From NCBI GenBank assembly GCA_046350055.1, contig JAXMBC010000001.1:4216001-4280000 (forward strand): 64,000 nt of DNA, given 5' to 3'. A program made the position numbers and the translations under genes. Every line of letters begins with the position of its first letter. Within the stretch, counting starts at the first letter, position 1. Below the pieces are notes generated by a model that was given only the letters and a program-made list of their open reading frames with translations, made no database searches and was not told where the DNA came from. Shown piece after piece: positions 43,183 to 53,257 of the stretch. The stretch is from JAEUIE01 sp046350055. Its GTDB lineage: Bacteria; Planctomycetota; Planctomycetia; Gemmatales; HRBIN36.

Positions 43183-46100
43183 CTATTGCTTTGAATAGAG
43201 TGCCAAATGAGGATCTTCACCAATCCTCTCTTTTGCTTCATTACTAAATTCAAGTGCACGAACGAGACATTTCCGGCACTCCGCTACATAGTACCGTCGT
43301 TCAGCATCATGTGTCGTCAATGTGGCAGCCTGGGCATATCCTCTTGCTGCTAGAAAAAGTGAAGGAAACTTATCGCCGCAGTAGGCTAGTCTATTAGAGG
43401 CCATTGCCAATCGAACATGATCTTTTCGCTGGTAAAATACCATTTGGAAACGCTTACTAACCTCATATACCGTTGCCAACTCAAACAACTTATCGACCAT
43501 CTGATTGGGCGTTCGATCAGGCAGCATACAGAACTCGAAACGCTTCTGATGTTGAGTAACAGAGCTTTCTGTCAGATTAGCCTCTTTAGCAACTTTCCTA
43601 AGTTCGTCAGCTTCACGATAGAGTTTCAAAGCATCTTGTGAGCGGTTACTGATCAGCAGATTATCCCCCAGTTCCTGAATGTTGTAAAACAGGCAGAGTG
43701 AATCAAATGGATTTCGCATACTTGATTCATGGATTTTCCTGCGAAGGGCGATGCGTTCTCTGAAGTAGCGCTCCATGTGAGGGGTGAGTTCCGCTTGCAG
43801 ATAGCTTGCATCCACCAAACGATCGTAAATCCCAATAAGTAACCATTTCAAATCGTAACTTGTCGGTAGCGCCTTTACCAACTCCAAGCGAATCGAGAGT
43901 GCCTTTTCATAGTGCTTAAGCGCTGGTTCAAAATGACCTTCTCCACGATAACTTTCACCAATCTGCTCGTAGGAACCGGAGAGATTACGCTTGAACAAGA
44001 TATTGTTAGGGCTGTACTTTACAAGGTTCTCACGCAGACGCAGGCTCTCCTCCGCAATCTTACGCATTTCTTTGAATTCACCTGTTTCTCTTAGCAGGTT
44101 GGCCAATCGATCCATCGAATACGTACATTCAACATCGAAGGCCAATTCACGTCCGGGAAATCTCCGACATGCTTTTCGCCGATGGTCAATTGCAGTTTTG
44201 CACAATTCAATCGCCGCATGCCATTGGTGACGGTCAGTCGATATATCTGCTTGTCTGTCGTACACATGGCCAAGCATCCGAGCGTATTCGATGTTTTCGG
44301 GACATTCTTGTTCGAGAGCCTGGTAGAGTTCAAAACTCTTATGGTAATGCTCGGTTTCCAATACAGAAAGGTCGCTGGTTTGATTGGCGGCTTTGAGGCG
44401 TTTATACCCATCTCCCATCTTTAGATGAGCTACTGCTAAATCCGCTCGTGCCTGGCGATCAGGTGCTTGAAGATATAGCTCCTCACGGAGCTTTAGCATT
44501 TCCCTGTATAAATCGACGACTTGATTCAAGCTTCCATCAAACGCGATAGTATCCGCAATTCGTGATAGGGCAAATGACTTCAAACGGTTCATCAAGCGAA
44601 AGTTATCCTCTTGATTACCCATGCTTTCTGCAATTAATCGAGCCCTCTGATAATGAGCACGAGCCGATTCTATTTGCTGCCGTTGATCCCTGAGAATGTC
44701 ACCTATGTCGATCTCAAGCCAGAACTCAGTTTCGTTTCCAACTGCTTCATGCGAGGAGTCCTCCAGAACACTGCTCAAGTATTTTTGCACCTTGAATAAC
44801 ATCTCTTGACGTAAATCATCCAGGTCAGGACGCCGGCTTTCGAGGTCTTTTATATCGCTGATGATGGACCGCAGATTATCGAGGGCAAGTTTTCGTTGCC
44901 TTTCCGCGTTGTTTTGATTCTGGACGGCGACCTCTTTGGAATTCTTTAGATCGCCCGTATATTTCCAAATCCCCCAAATGGTCGCTCCAAGTGAACATAA
45001 GACCATAGCCACCAAAAACAAAAGAGCAGCAGCAAGCGGACGATTCTGTTCAATTCGGCGAATGCCTCGGCCAAGCAACGATATGGGCTGTGCGTTGATT
45101 TTGAGTTCTTTTCGAAATAGCTCGAGATCATCTGCAAGTGCGTTGCCATCCACGTAACGTCGATGTGGTTGGTATTCTAAGCACTTTTGACAGATGGTCT
45201 TTAAATCAGGGGGAATGGCAAGGTTATCCCAATGAAGAAGGACTGATTCTCCTTGTGGAAATGGTCCTGCACATTTTGGAATCAATGAAGAGAGTGGATA
45301 ATTGCCGCACGAGAAACGATACAGCATTACTCCCAATGCATATACATCCGAAGCAGGTCCGATTTTCCCCCACAGCTTGGGATGAATTTGTTCAGGGGGC
45401 ATGTAGAGCGGTGTACCGGCAGCAATCGTAGTCGTCAGATTCTGGGTCTCGATAGACTTCGCTAAACCAAAATCGCTGATTTTTGGTGTAGTTCCACCAT
45501 CAGTCATCAACACGTTAGAAGGTTTCAAATCGCGGTGTACGATACCATGTTGATGCAGGTAACCTGCCGCACGGGCCAATGTCTCGATGATCTGGGCGGC
45601 GTCTCGTGGAGTCCGCTGAATATCAGGCAAACTGCCATCACCCAAATATTCCATAACCAGGTAGTCATAACCATCTGGTGTAATACCCGAATCAAGAATG
45701 GTCACCACGTTAATGTGTTGTAATTTCGTCAGGGCAGCGATCTCTTTTTGAAATCGGTCTCGAGATTCCTTTGATGCAAATGCTCCTGCCTTGATCAATT
45801 TGATAGCTACCCGTCGAGTTTCAGTTCGACGATGATCCTCTGTTAGTCGGAGCGCCTCATAAACAACACTCATTCCTCCGATACCGATTACATTAAGCAA
45901 TCGATAACCGGGAATTATGGGAAAGGGTGGTATAGTACGTTGTACTTCGTCCAAATTACTCGGCATTTGATTCGGTGTTTGTACCGAACCTGATCTTTTA
46001 GAGAAGCGGTGTCGTTGACGTAATTCGAATTCGACAGAGAGAAGTTCCTGCCAGACACCATCGTTGCCTTCCAGGATAGGAAGTTGGGCACGGTACTTAT

Positions 46101-46296
46101 CCATTTCAACTGGCAGGTCAAAACTGATTCGGCGTTCGAGATCAATCCGAATGATCTCAGAAGCAAATGGGAGGCTCAGTGGTGAAGTGATATACGAGGA
46201 AAGATCCGTAGGTTGTCGAACTTCCCACGCAGAGTCAAAAGCTATTAACGCAGCTTCTTCAGCAGCATTCAGCAACGGTGGGCGCAACGGCTTCAT
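43183..46296 (-). CDS. Membrane Ser/Thr kinase with TPR-like C-terminal region
   Basis: 1,037 residues from MKPLRPPLLNAAEEAA (frame open to 46344). Kinase domain at about 130-400: IGIGGMSVVYEALRL, VAIKLIK, HRDLKPSNVLM, DFGLAKS, GTPLYMPPEQ. A single membrane helix follows (PLAAALLFLVAMVLCSLGAT), then a long helical region with TPR-like units (for example HYEKALSIRLELVKALPTSY, AIELCKTAIDHRRKACRRFP). In planctomycetes such kinases are usually paired with ECF sigma factors, as here: the sigma gene stop codon lies 38 bp inside this gene. Probably a cell-envelope signalling kinase. Confidence 0.88.
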   Translation of the reverse strand: MKPLRPPLLNAAEEAALIAFDSAWEVRQPTDLSSYITSPLSLPFASEIIRIDLERRISFDLPVEMDKYRAQLPILEGNDGVWQELLSVEFELRQRHRFSKRSGSVQTPNQMPSNLDEVQRTIPPFPIIPGYRLLNVIGIGGMSVVYEALRLTEDHRRTETRRVAIKLIKAGAFASKESRDRFQKEIAALTKLQHINVVTILDSGITPDGYDYLVMEYLGDGSLPDIQRTPRDAAQIIETLARAAGYLHQHGIVHRDLKPSNVLMTDGGTTPKISDFGLAKSIETQNLTTTIAAGTPLYMPPEQIHPKLWGKIGPASDVYALGVMLYRFSCGNYPLSSLIPKCAGPFPQGESVLLHWDNLAIPPDLKTICQKCLEYQPHRRYVDGNALADDLELFRKELKINAQPISLLGRGIRRIEQNRPLAAALLFLVAMVLCSLGATIWGIWKYTGDLKNSKEVAVQNQNNAERQRKLALDNLRSIISDIKDLESRRPDLDDLRQEMLFKVQKYLSSVLEDSSHEAVGNETEFWLEIDIGDILRDQRQQIESARAHYQRARLIAESMGNQEDNFRLMNRLKSFALSRIADTIAFDGSLNQVVDLYREMLKLREELYLQAPDRQARADLAVAHLKMGDGYKRLKAANQTSDLSVLETEHYHKSFELYQALEQECPENIEYARMLGHVYDRQADISTDRHQWHAAIELCKTAIDHRRKACRRFPGRELAFDVECTYSMDRLANLLRETGEFKEMRKIAEESLRLRENLVKYSPNNILFKRNLSGSYEQIGESYRGEGHFEPALKHYEKALSIRLELVKALPTSYDLKWLLIGIYDRLVDASYLQAELTPHMERYFRERIALRRKIHESSMRNPFDSLCLFYNIQELGDNLLISNRSQDALKLYREADELRKVAKEANLTESSVTQHQKRFEFCMLPDRTPNQMVDKLFELATVYEVSKRFQMVFYQRKDHVRLAMASNRLAYCGDKFPSLFLAARGYAQAATLTTHDAERRYYVAECRKCLVRALEFSNEAKERIGEDPHLALYSKQ

Positions 46297-46933
46297 GATG
46301 AGGTCTGTTTCCAGGTAAAGTCTCATGGATATCAATGTTGTCAACGGTATCTTGATTCATGGCGTACAGTTTAGCTCGTATTCGCTCCATCTGGCGAAAA
46401 ACCGAGCGTTCAGTTAATCCCACTTGCGATGCAACCTCGTTAGGTGAAAATCCTAACAAGGCTAATTCGCAGATCTGTACAGTTTTACCTTCGAGCCCTT
46501 TCAAGAGCTCTGTCACTAGATCCTCAAATGTGGCTGCCTCCAATGGTGTGGGTTCGGCGGAGCAAAGTGACGAATGACCCTCATGTTGCGCTAACTGATC
46601 AAGGTGCTCTTCTTTTTTGAAATGACGTTTTGAGGTCGAATACTGACGCACCCGGTAGCAACATTTTCTGATGGTTATAGTCGCCAGGAGGGCTCCGAGG
46701 CTTTCCCAGCTGTCAAAGGAAAACGGTTCTTGGGAGTTACGACGAAAAAAACTTCCAAACGCAGATTGAACCAGATCTTCAGGATCAAATTTCTGCCGAA
46801 TGGCACCGATCAGACGCGGGGATGCAACCCGAATGAGTTTCTCTACGTACCGATGAAAGACCTCCGCAGCTGCTTGTGGGTCATTGTTACCCAATCGGTC
46901 TTGCAGATCGGCAATGGAGTCGCCTAAATCCAT
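46259..46933 (-). CDS. ECF RNA polymerase sigma factor (kinase-linked)
   Basis: 224 residues from MDLGDSIADLQDRL (frame open to 47053). Region 2 with RVASPRLIGAIRQKFDPEDL, VQSAFGSFFRR; region 4 with GLEGKTVQICELALLGFSPN, EVASQVGLTERSVFRQMERI. It fits the planctomycete ECF groups encoded with Hanks-type kinases. The 3' end overlaps the kinase start in another frame, so the pair is translationally coupled and the kinase probably modifies this sigma factor or its anti-sigma partner. The region 46934-47249 holds its promoter and that of the divergent giant gene, with no other feature visible. Confidence 0.88.
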   Translation of the reverse strand: MDLGDSIADLQDRLGNNDPQAAAEVFHRYVEKLIRVASPRLIGAIRQKFDPEDLVQSAFGSFFRRNSQEPFSFDSWESLGALLATITIRKCCYRVRQYSTSKRHFKKEEHLDQLAQHEGHSSLCSAEPTPLEAATFEDLVTELLKGLEGKTVQICELALLGFSPNEVASQVGLTERSVFRQMERIRAKLYAMNQDTVDNIDIHETLPGNRPHHEAVAPTVAECC

Positions 46934-47249
46934 AGCTGAAACTCTATATTGGCCTGTGTAATGCATGGGATTATTACCAAAAAAAGCACAATCGCAAGCA
47001 TTAAGTTTGCTGATCACTGCTCTTGCAACCTCGATTTTGCACTTGGTGTACACAGCCCATGACCTTCAAACATACTTCTTAGGAAATCGCTGTTAGCCAA
47101 AAATAAGACGAATTATCTCAGTTTCTGTGTCAGTGAAAGAAGCCATTCCGTCATTTCATAAATGAGTCGACATCCCGCCCATTTGTCAACAATCTGCGCT
47201 AGGCCTGAGCGCTAACCAGTTGGTTCCACACATAGATCGGAGGTTTTCC

Positions 47250-50200
47250 GTGACTTTCTTGCCATGGCAACATTCTTTGTCCCTGTCTGGTGGTGTTAAG
47301 AATAGACGACTTAAGAAATCTGGGAAACTGACGAGCAAACTCATCGTGGAGTTACTGGAAGATCGAACAGTTCCGGCTCTGGTTAGCTGGACCGGGGCAG
47401 GTGGTGATTTCGATTGGAATAACGCTGCCAACTGGGGTGGCACACTGCCTGGAGCGGCGGATGATGTTGTGATCGATCAAGCGGGCATTACTATCAATCA
47501 TTCTGCCGGCAGCGATGATTCGATAAACAGTCTTGTAACACAAAGTTCGGTCGCAGTTTCAGGAGGATCCTTATTAGTAGCATCTACTTCGACTATTTAT
47601 GGGTCACTTACGCTCAGTGCGACTTATGGAGGATCGGGCAACACAACGGTGTTTGGCACGATCCAGAGTACAGGCGGCACGCTTCGTGGAGTGGGAGGTC
47701 AGGGGAGCCTGGTGGGTCTCAGCGGCGGCACGATTAGTGGCTTATCGCTTCAGGAGGGTTTCGACCTTTCCAATCCTCAGAACCAGACGATCACCTGGTC
47801 GGGTGGTCTCGGACTGAGCAGCGGATCATGGTTCACCAATGGCGGCACGCTCACTCTGACCGATGATAGCGGCATCTCCAGCAATCCCGGGGCGCTCTTC
47901 CACAACACTGTCACCGGTCGGCTCATCAAGGCGGGTGGCTCGACCAGCCAGGAACTGTACTATGGCAGTCCCTTCCAGGTCGACACCATCAACGACGGTC
48001 TCATCCGGGTGGATGTGGGCACAATAGGTCTGGGGTACGGCATCGGCCTGTTCGAAAACCACGGGAGCATCGTCGCTCACGCTGCCGCTGGCCAGCCCAA
48101 GACCACCGTCTGGCTGCTCGAAACGATGAGCAGCAACGGCACCATTGACGCCGACCGCGTCCGCTTCCATGGCAATTCGAACTCTGAGATCGCCACCATC
48201 ACGGGCTCGTTCAAGGCTGATGTCACGGAAGTCAATAATGTCAACGTCAGGATGTCCGGGACGGTTCTCGGGCTGGGCGATGTCATCATCGGCACCTGGG
48301 GTCCGGGGCCCTTCGACCTGACCGGTGCTACCTTTGCCCCGGGAACCACCACCCTCCCTTCATTGAGACTCGGTGGAACTCTTATTACCAGCGAGGACCT
48401 GACCGTCACCGGGACGTTGTCGTTGGCCGGCACGCTTCGTGGAGTGGGAGGTCAGGGGAGCCTGGTGGGTCTCAGCGGCGGCACGATTAGTGGCTTATCG
48501 CTTCAGGAGGGTTTCGACCTTACCAATCCTCAGAACCAGACGATCACCTGGTCGGGTGGTCTCGGACTGAGCAGCGGATCATGGTTCACCAATGGCGGCA
48601 CGCTCACTCTGACCGATGATGGCGGCATCTCCAGCAATCCCGGGGCGCTCTTCCACAACACCGTCACCGGTCGGCTCATCAAGGCGGGTGGCTCGACCAG
48701 CCAGGAACTGTACTATGGCAGTCCCTTCCAGGTCGACACCATCAACGACGGTCTCATCCGGGTGGATGTGGGCACAATAGGTCTGGGGTACGGCATCGGC
48801 CTGTTCGAAAACCACGGGAGCATCGTCGCTCACGCTGCCGCTGGCCAGCCCAAGACCACCGTCTGGCTGCTCGAAACGATGAGCAGCAACGGCACCATTG
48901 ACGCCGACCGCGTCCGCTTCCATGGCAATTCGAACTCTGAGATCGCCACCATCACGGGCTCGTTCAAGGCTGATGTCACGGAAGTCAATAATGTCAACGT
49001 CAGGATGTCCGGGACGGTTCTCGGGCTGGGCGATGTCATCATCGGCACCTGGGGTCCGGGGCCCTTCGACCTGACCGGTGCTACCTTTGCCCCGGGAACC
49101 ACCACCCTCCCTTCATTGAGACTCGGTGGAACTCTTATTACCAGCGAGGACCTGACCGTCACCGGGACGTTGTCGTTGGCCGGCACGCTTCGTGGAGTGG
49201 GAGGTCAGGGGAGCCTGGTGGGTCTCAGCGGCGGCACGATTAGTGGCTTATCGCTTCAGGAGGGTTTCGACCTTACCAATCCTCAGAACCAGACGATCAC
49301 CTGGTCGGGTGGTCTCGGACTGAGCAGCGGATCATGGTTCACCAATGGCGGCACGCTCACTCTGACCGATGATGGCGGCATCTCCAGCAATCCCGGGGCG
49401 CTCTTCCACAACACCGTCACCGGTCGGCTCATCAAGGCGGGTGGCTCGACCAGCCAGGAACTGTACTATGGCAGTCCCTTCCAGGTCGACACCATCAACG
49501 ACGGTCTCATCCGGGTGGATGTGGGCACAATAGGTCTGGGGTACGGCATCGGCCTGTTCGAAAACCACGGGAGCATCGTCGCTCACGCTGCCGCTGGCCA
49601 GCCCAAGACCACCGTCTGGCTGCTCGAAACGATGAGCAGCAACGGCACCATTGACGCCGACCGCGTCCGCTTCCATGGCAATTCGAACTCTGAGATCGCC
49701 ACCATCACGGGCTCGTTCAAGGCTGATGTCACGGAAGTCAATAATGTCAACGTCAGGATGTCCGGGACGGTTCTCGGGCTGGGCGATGTCATCATCGGCA
49801 CCTGGGGTCCGGGGCCCTTCGACCTGACCGGTGCTACCTTTGCCCCGGGAACCACCACCCTCCCTTCATTGAGACTCGGTGGAACTCTTATTACCAGCGA
49901 GGACCTGACCGTCACCGGGACGTTGTCGTTGGCCGGCACGCTTCGTGGAGTGGGAGGTCAGGGGAGCCTGGTGGGTCTCAGCGGCGGCACGATTAGTGGC
50001 TTATCGCTTCAGGAGGGTTTCGACCTTACCAATCCTCAGAACCAGACGATCACCTGGTCGGGTGGTCTCGGACTGAGCAGCGGATCATGGTTCACCAATG
50101 GCGGCACGCTCACTCTGACCGATGATGGCGGCATCTCCAGCAATCCCGGGGCGCTCTTCCACAACACCGTCACCGGTCGGCTCATCAAGGCGGGTGGCTC

Positions 50201-52787
50201 GACCAGCCAGGAACTGTACTATGGCAGTCCCTTCCAGGTCGACACCATCAACGACGGTCTCATCCGGGTGGATGTGGGCACAATAGGTCTGGGGTACGGC
50301 ATCGGCCTGTTCGAAAACCACGGGAGCATCGTCGCTCACGCTGCCGCTGGCCAGCCCAAGACCACCGTCTGGCTGCTCGAAACGATGAGCAGCAACGGCA
50401 CCATTGACGCCGACCGCGTCCGCTTCCATGGCAATTCGAACTCTGAGATCGCCACCATCACGGGCTCGTTCAAGGCTGATGTCACGGAAGTCAATAATGT
50501 CAACGTCAGGATGTCCGGGACGGTTCTCGGGCTGGGCGATGTCATCATCGGCACCTGGGGTCCGGGGCCCTTCGACCTGACCGGTGCTACCTTTGCATCT
50601 GGGACGACCACACTGCCATCTCTCACCATCAACGGCGGAACGCTTATTACGGGTGCCGACCTGAGTGTGAACGGGCCTTTTAATTGGAATGGTGGTACTT
50701 TAGCTGGAGTAGGCGGTACCGGCAGTCTAACTGTAATCAGCGATATGACGCTCTATGGCAATTACAATGTGAGCGACTTCAACTTGAAAAATGCTGGACA
50801 TGCCATCTGGTCTGGTGGCACCGTCCAATTCTATGGCGAAGGCAGTTTCACGAATCTCGCTGGTGCGACGTTTGATGATCAAATAGATGGCTCTTTCGGC
50901 AGCGTCGATAACAACTGCCCGGAATTCTACAATCAAGGTCTCTTCCTCAAGTCTGGTGGAAATGGTCCAACAAACCTGCACATGATGCTGATCAACAGTG
51001 GCACGGTGCAAATCGATCACGGCCAACTCGTCCTGGGTTGTGGCTATGCACAAACCTCCCCTTCTGATCCACTTCCACCAGGTATTGTCTTGCCTCCAGG
51101 AGTGCCTGATCCTGGATTATATGTGCCCGGTCCGATTGAAGTTACCCCCAGTCCGACGCCACCACCGGTATTCTCGTCATTTACCCAAACGGTGTCCGGA
51201 GTCTTGATCGAGCAGATTGGTGGGACGATTGCCGGTACACAATACGGGCAATTAGTAGTTAACGGAGATGTGGCACTGAATGGCATCTTCCAAGTGCAGG
51301 TGCTTAGTCCTTATGTGCCGACACTGGGACAGCAGTTTCTGGTAATCGACAATCGGGGGAACAATCCAATTGACGGTACCTTCAATTGGCTGCCTGAAGG
51401 AGCTATGATATGGGCAGGTGCTTATGGTTTTACCATCAGCTATGTTGGCGGTACGGGTAATGACTTCGTATTAACGTATTCAAGTTTAGCGCAAGTGTAC
51501 CTTTCCGGGCACGTGTTCGATGATCTCAATAATGACGGCGTGTTTAACGGGTCTGATGTGGGGATTACTGGGGTTACTCTTACGCTTGTTAACCCAAGTG
51601 ATGTAGTATTCAGCACCGCCATAACCGATAGCAATGGTCGTTACACCTTCACTGGCACCTTCCCAGCCGATACCTATCGAATCGTCGAAAATCAACCTGC
51701 AGGTTTCCTGGACGGTAAAGAAATGGCTGGCAGTCTGGGTGGGACCACGAACAACAATCAGGACAACAATTCAATTACCAATATTGTTTTGGGAGCTAGT
51801 GATATCGGAATGGACTATGATTTCGCAGAACTCAGGCCATCGCGCATCCAGTCACTAGTCTGGCGAGACTCCGATAACGATGGTGAAGTTGATTTTGGGG
51901 AATTGGCAATTGATGGTGTCACCATCACACTGACAGGCACAGACGACCGGGGACAGACTGTCAATGCGGGGTTGAGCACGGATGCACAGGGAATTGTTGA
52001 GTTCATCAATCTGCGTCCGGGTAACTACACCCTGATCGAGACTCAGCCTGCTGGCTACAACGACGGTAAGGATACCTTAGGCACTGTCAATGGCTTACTC
52101 ACTGGTAACGTGACCGTGAACGATCAATTCAGTCAAATAGTTTTAGCTGATGCGGGGTCCGATGCTGTCAATTACAACTTTGGCGAGATACCAGCAGAGA
52201 ATAGTGGTGTGCATGCTGGCCAGACCGCTTCGATTGGTTTCTGGCAAAACAAAAACGGACAGAACCTGATTAAATCACTCAACGGTGGTGCCGCCGCGAC
52301 CCAGCTTTCCAACTGGCTAGCTGCGACCTTCCCAAACATGTACGGTGCCAGTGCCGGGATCAGTAACCTAACTGGAAAGACAAATCAACAGGTCGCCAAC
52401 CTATATGTCAGCCTGTTCAAGCGGAATGGCCAGACCTCTCTTGGTGGACCGCCGAAGCTGGACGCCCAGGTGCTCGCCACCGCGCTGGCAGTATACGTCA
52501 CCAAGCAAAGTCTGGCTGGAACTGTGGCAGCAGCATACGGCTTTGAAGTCTCGGCAGATGGTGTAGGTGCGGCTACGTTCAATGTTGGCAACAAAGGTGC
52601 TGCGTTAGGAGTTTCAAATAATACAACTATGTCCGTGCTAGACATCCTACTATCCACTAACGCGCGTACGGTGAATGGAGTGCTGTATGATGTCGATGGT
52701 TCTGGATCGATCAGTGATACCGAGCGCTCCCTGCGTACCCAAGCCAACGACCTCTTTGCTTCCATCAACGAATTGGGAGGTATCTAA
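47250..52787 (+). CDS. Giant surface protein with four 251-aa repeats, SdrD_B-like domains and dockerin-like end
   Basis: 1,845 residues from a GTG with CGGAGG nine bases upstream. The N-terminus has VELLEDRTVPA, seen on many exported planctomycete proteins. After SWTGAGGDFDWNNAANWGG, four copies of a 251-residue glycine/serine/threonine-rich beta-solenoid-like unit follow (about residues 143-1115), each starting GTLRGVGGQGSLVGLSGGTI. Then a unique beta-rich region, two SdrD_B-like Cna-type domains (YLSGHVFDDLNNDGVFNGSD, SLVWRDSDNDGEVDFGELA), and a C-terminal segment (IGFWQNKNGQNLIKSLNG) with a calcium-loop-like DVDGSGSISDTERS. A likely adhesin or cell-surface filament. The frame before the GTG is not supported. 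Confidence 0.9.
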   Translation: MTFLPWQHSLSLSGGVKNRRLKKSGKLTSKLIVELLEDRTVPALVSWTGAGGDFDWNNAANWGGTLPGAADDVVIDQAGITINHSAGSDDSINSLVTQSSVAVSGGSLLVASTSTIYGSLTLSATYGGSGNTTVFGTIQSTGGTLRGVGGQGSLVGLSGGTISGLSLQEGFDLSNPQNQTITWSGGLGLSSGSWFTNGGTLTLTDDSGISSNPGALFHNTVTGRLIKAGGSTSQELYYGSPFQVDTINDGLIRVDVGTIGLGYGIGLFENHGSIVAHAAAGQPKTTVWLLETMSSNGTIDADRVRFHGNSNSEIATITGSFKADVTEVNNVNVRMSGTVLGLGDVIIGTWGPGPFDLTGATFAPGTTTLPSLRLGGTLITSEDLTVTGTLSLAGTLRGVGGQGSLVGLSGGTISGLSLQEGFDLTNPQNQTITWSGGLGLSSGSWFTNGGTLTLTDDGGISSNPGALFHNTVTGRLIKAGGSTSQELYYGSPFQVDTINDGLIRVDVGTIGLGYGIGLFENHGSIVAHAAAGQPKTTVWLLETMSSNGTIDADRVRFHGNSNSEIATITGSFKADVTEVNNVNVRMSGTVLGLGDVIIGTWGPGPFDLTGATFAPGTTTLPSLRLGGTLITSEDLTVTGTLSLAGTLRGVGGQGSLVGLSGGTISGLSLQEGFDLTNPQNQTITWSGGLGLSSGSWFTNGGTLTLTDDGGISSNPGALFHNTVTGRLIKAGGSTSQELYYGSPFQVDTINDGLIRVDVGTIGLGYGIGLFENHGSIVAHAAAGQPKTTVWLLETMSSNGTIDADRVRFHGNSNSEIATITGSFKADVTEVNNVNVRMSGTVLGLGDVIIGTWGPGPFDLTGATFAPGTTTLPSLRLGGTLITSEDLTVTGTLSLAGTLRGVGGQGSLVGLSGGTISGLSLQEGFDLTNPQNQTITWSGGLGLSSGSWFTNGGTLTLTDDGGISSNPGALFHNTVTGRLIKAGGSTSQELYYGSPFQVDTINDGLIRVDVGTIGLGYGIGLFENHGSIVAHAAAGQPKTTVWLLETMSSNGTIDADRVRFHGNSNSEIATITGSFKADVTEVNNVNVRMSGTVLGLGDVIIGTWGPGPFDLTGATFASGTTTLPSLTINGGTLITGADLSVNGPFNWNGGTLAGVGGTGSLTVISDMTLYGNYNVSDFNLKNAGHAIWSGGTVQFYGEGSFTNLAGATFDDQIDGSFGSVDNNCPEFYNQGLFLKSGGNGPTNLHMMLINSGTVQIDHGQLVLGCGYAQTSPSDPLPPGIVLPPGVPDPGLYVPGPIEVTPSPTPPPVFSSFTQTVSGVLIEQIGGTIAGTQYGQLVVNGDVALNGIFQVQVLSPYVPTLGQQFLVIDNRGNNPIDGTFNWLPEGAMIWAGAYGFTISYVGGTGNDFVLTYSSLAQVYLSGHVFDDLNNDGVFNGSDVGITGVTLTLVNPSDVVFSTAITDSNGRYTFTGTFPADTYRIVENQPAGFLDGKEMAGSLGGTTNNNQDNNSITNIVLGASDIGMDYDFAELRPSRIQSLVWRDSDNDGEVDFGELAIDGVTITLTGTDDRGQTVNAGLSTDAQGIVEFINLRPGNYTLIETQPAGYNDGKDTLGTVNGLLTGNVTVNDQFSQIVLADAGSDAVNYNFGEIPAENSGVHAGQTASIGFWQNKNGQNLIKSLNGGAAATQLSNWLAATFPNMYGASAGISNLTGKTNQQVANLYVSLFKRNGQTSLGGPPKLDAQVLATALAVYVTKQSLAGTVAAAYGFEVSADGVGAATFNVGNKGAALGVSNNTTMSVLDILLSTNARTVNGVLYDVDGSGSISDTERSLRTQANDLFASINELGGI
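47676..50594 (+). repeat. Four tandem 753-bp repeats within the giant gene
   Basis: Copies start at 47676, 48429, 49182 and 49935; the fourth ends early, at about 50594. Copies 2 to 4 look identical base for base; copy 1 differs at only a few positions (for example CTTTCC versus CTTACC at the SNPQ/TNPQ codon and GATAGC versus GATGGC). The period is a multiple of three, so copy-number change keeps the frame. Confidence 0.95.
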
Positions 52788-52821
52788 AAATCAAGCTCTT
52801 TATGCTACAAGTAATTGAAGA

Positions 52822-52900
52822 TCAATCTCGCCCGTTTCAGGGCATCAAATAGCGTCGTGTCGGTTGTCGTAATTTCTGGGAAAGTCACGGGAGGCACTGA
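52822..52900. repeat. Dispersed intergenic repeat B, copy 3
   Basis: TCAATCTCGCCCGTTTCAGG, GCATCAAATAGCGTCGTGTC and GGGAAAGTCACGGGAGGCAC; related to 18750-18830 and 40635-40690. It lies directly before trailer repeat copy 3. Confidence 0.55.
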
Positions 52901-52929
52901 CCGAGGGGTTGGTGCCTTTCTCAGCAATC

Positions 52930-53154
52930 GAGCTTGCCTCCCACCATCGAGGCGATCTCCACAACACGGTTTACAACGAACGCCAGACAGAGAACCTAGC
53001 GTTTTGTCGTTGAATATGGCCGAATTTGGGCGATTGACAGTTGGGTGTCAGTCGCCTGGAGAGAGGGTAGGGGGTTCGCTGTTGGGGCGTGATATGGGGC
53101 TGGTGTGGCCGGAAACTCTCTGGTGGGGGAGAGAGAGGGGACAGTGGGGTTAAC
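52930..53154. repeat. tRNA-Asn-trailer repeat, copy 3
   Basis: Starts CGAGCTTGCCTCCCACCATC and ends GGGGTTAAC. The hairpin is weakened (AACGCCAGA...CCTAGCGTT). It lies upstream of the lactamase-fold gene, just as copy 1 lies upstream of the sulfatase gene. Confidence 0.85.
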
Positions 53155-53257
53155 AGCGGGGGCGGGATGGTGCTTGACTTGGAAGTGGTGGCAAGGGAGC
53201 ATACAGCTGTTCGGGTCGTTGGTGTGCCGAATAGTTTGGAACCGAGGAGCTTCACTC

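Noticed and set aside
47676..50594. CRISPR array or satellite repeat
   Set aside because: Unit length of 753 bp, no spacers, and an uninterrupted coding frame.
47826..50632. Repeated 114-118 aa minus-strand frames
   Set aside because: They are shadows of the four 753-bp repeats in the giant gene.
53105..53257. Upstream extension of the lactamase-fold gene
   Set aside because: It translates the trailer repeat; the Shine-Dalgarno and signal peptide fix the start at 53258.
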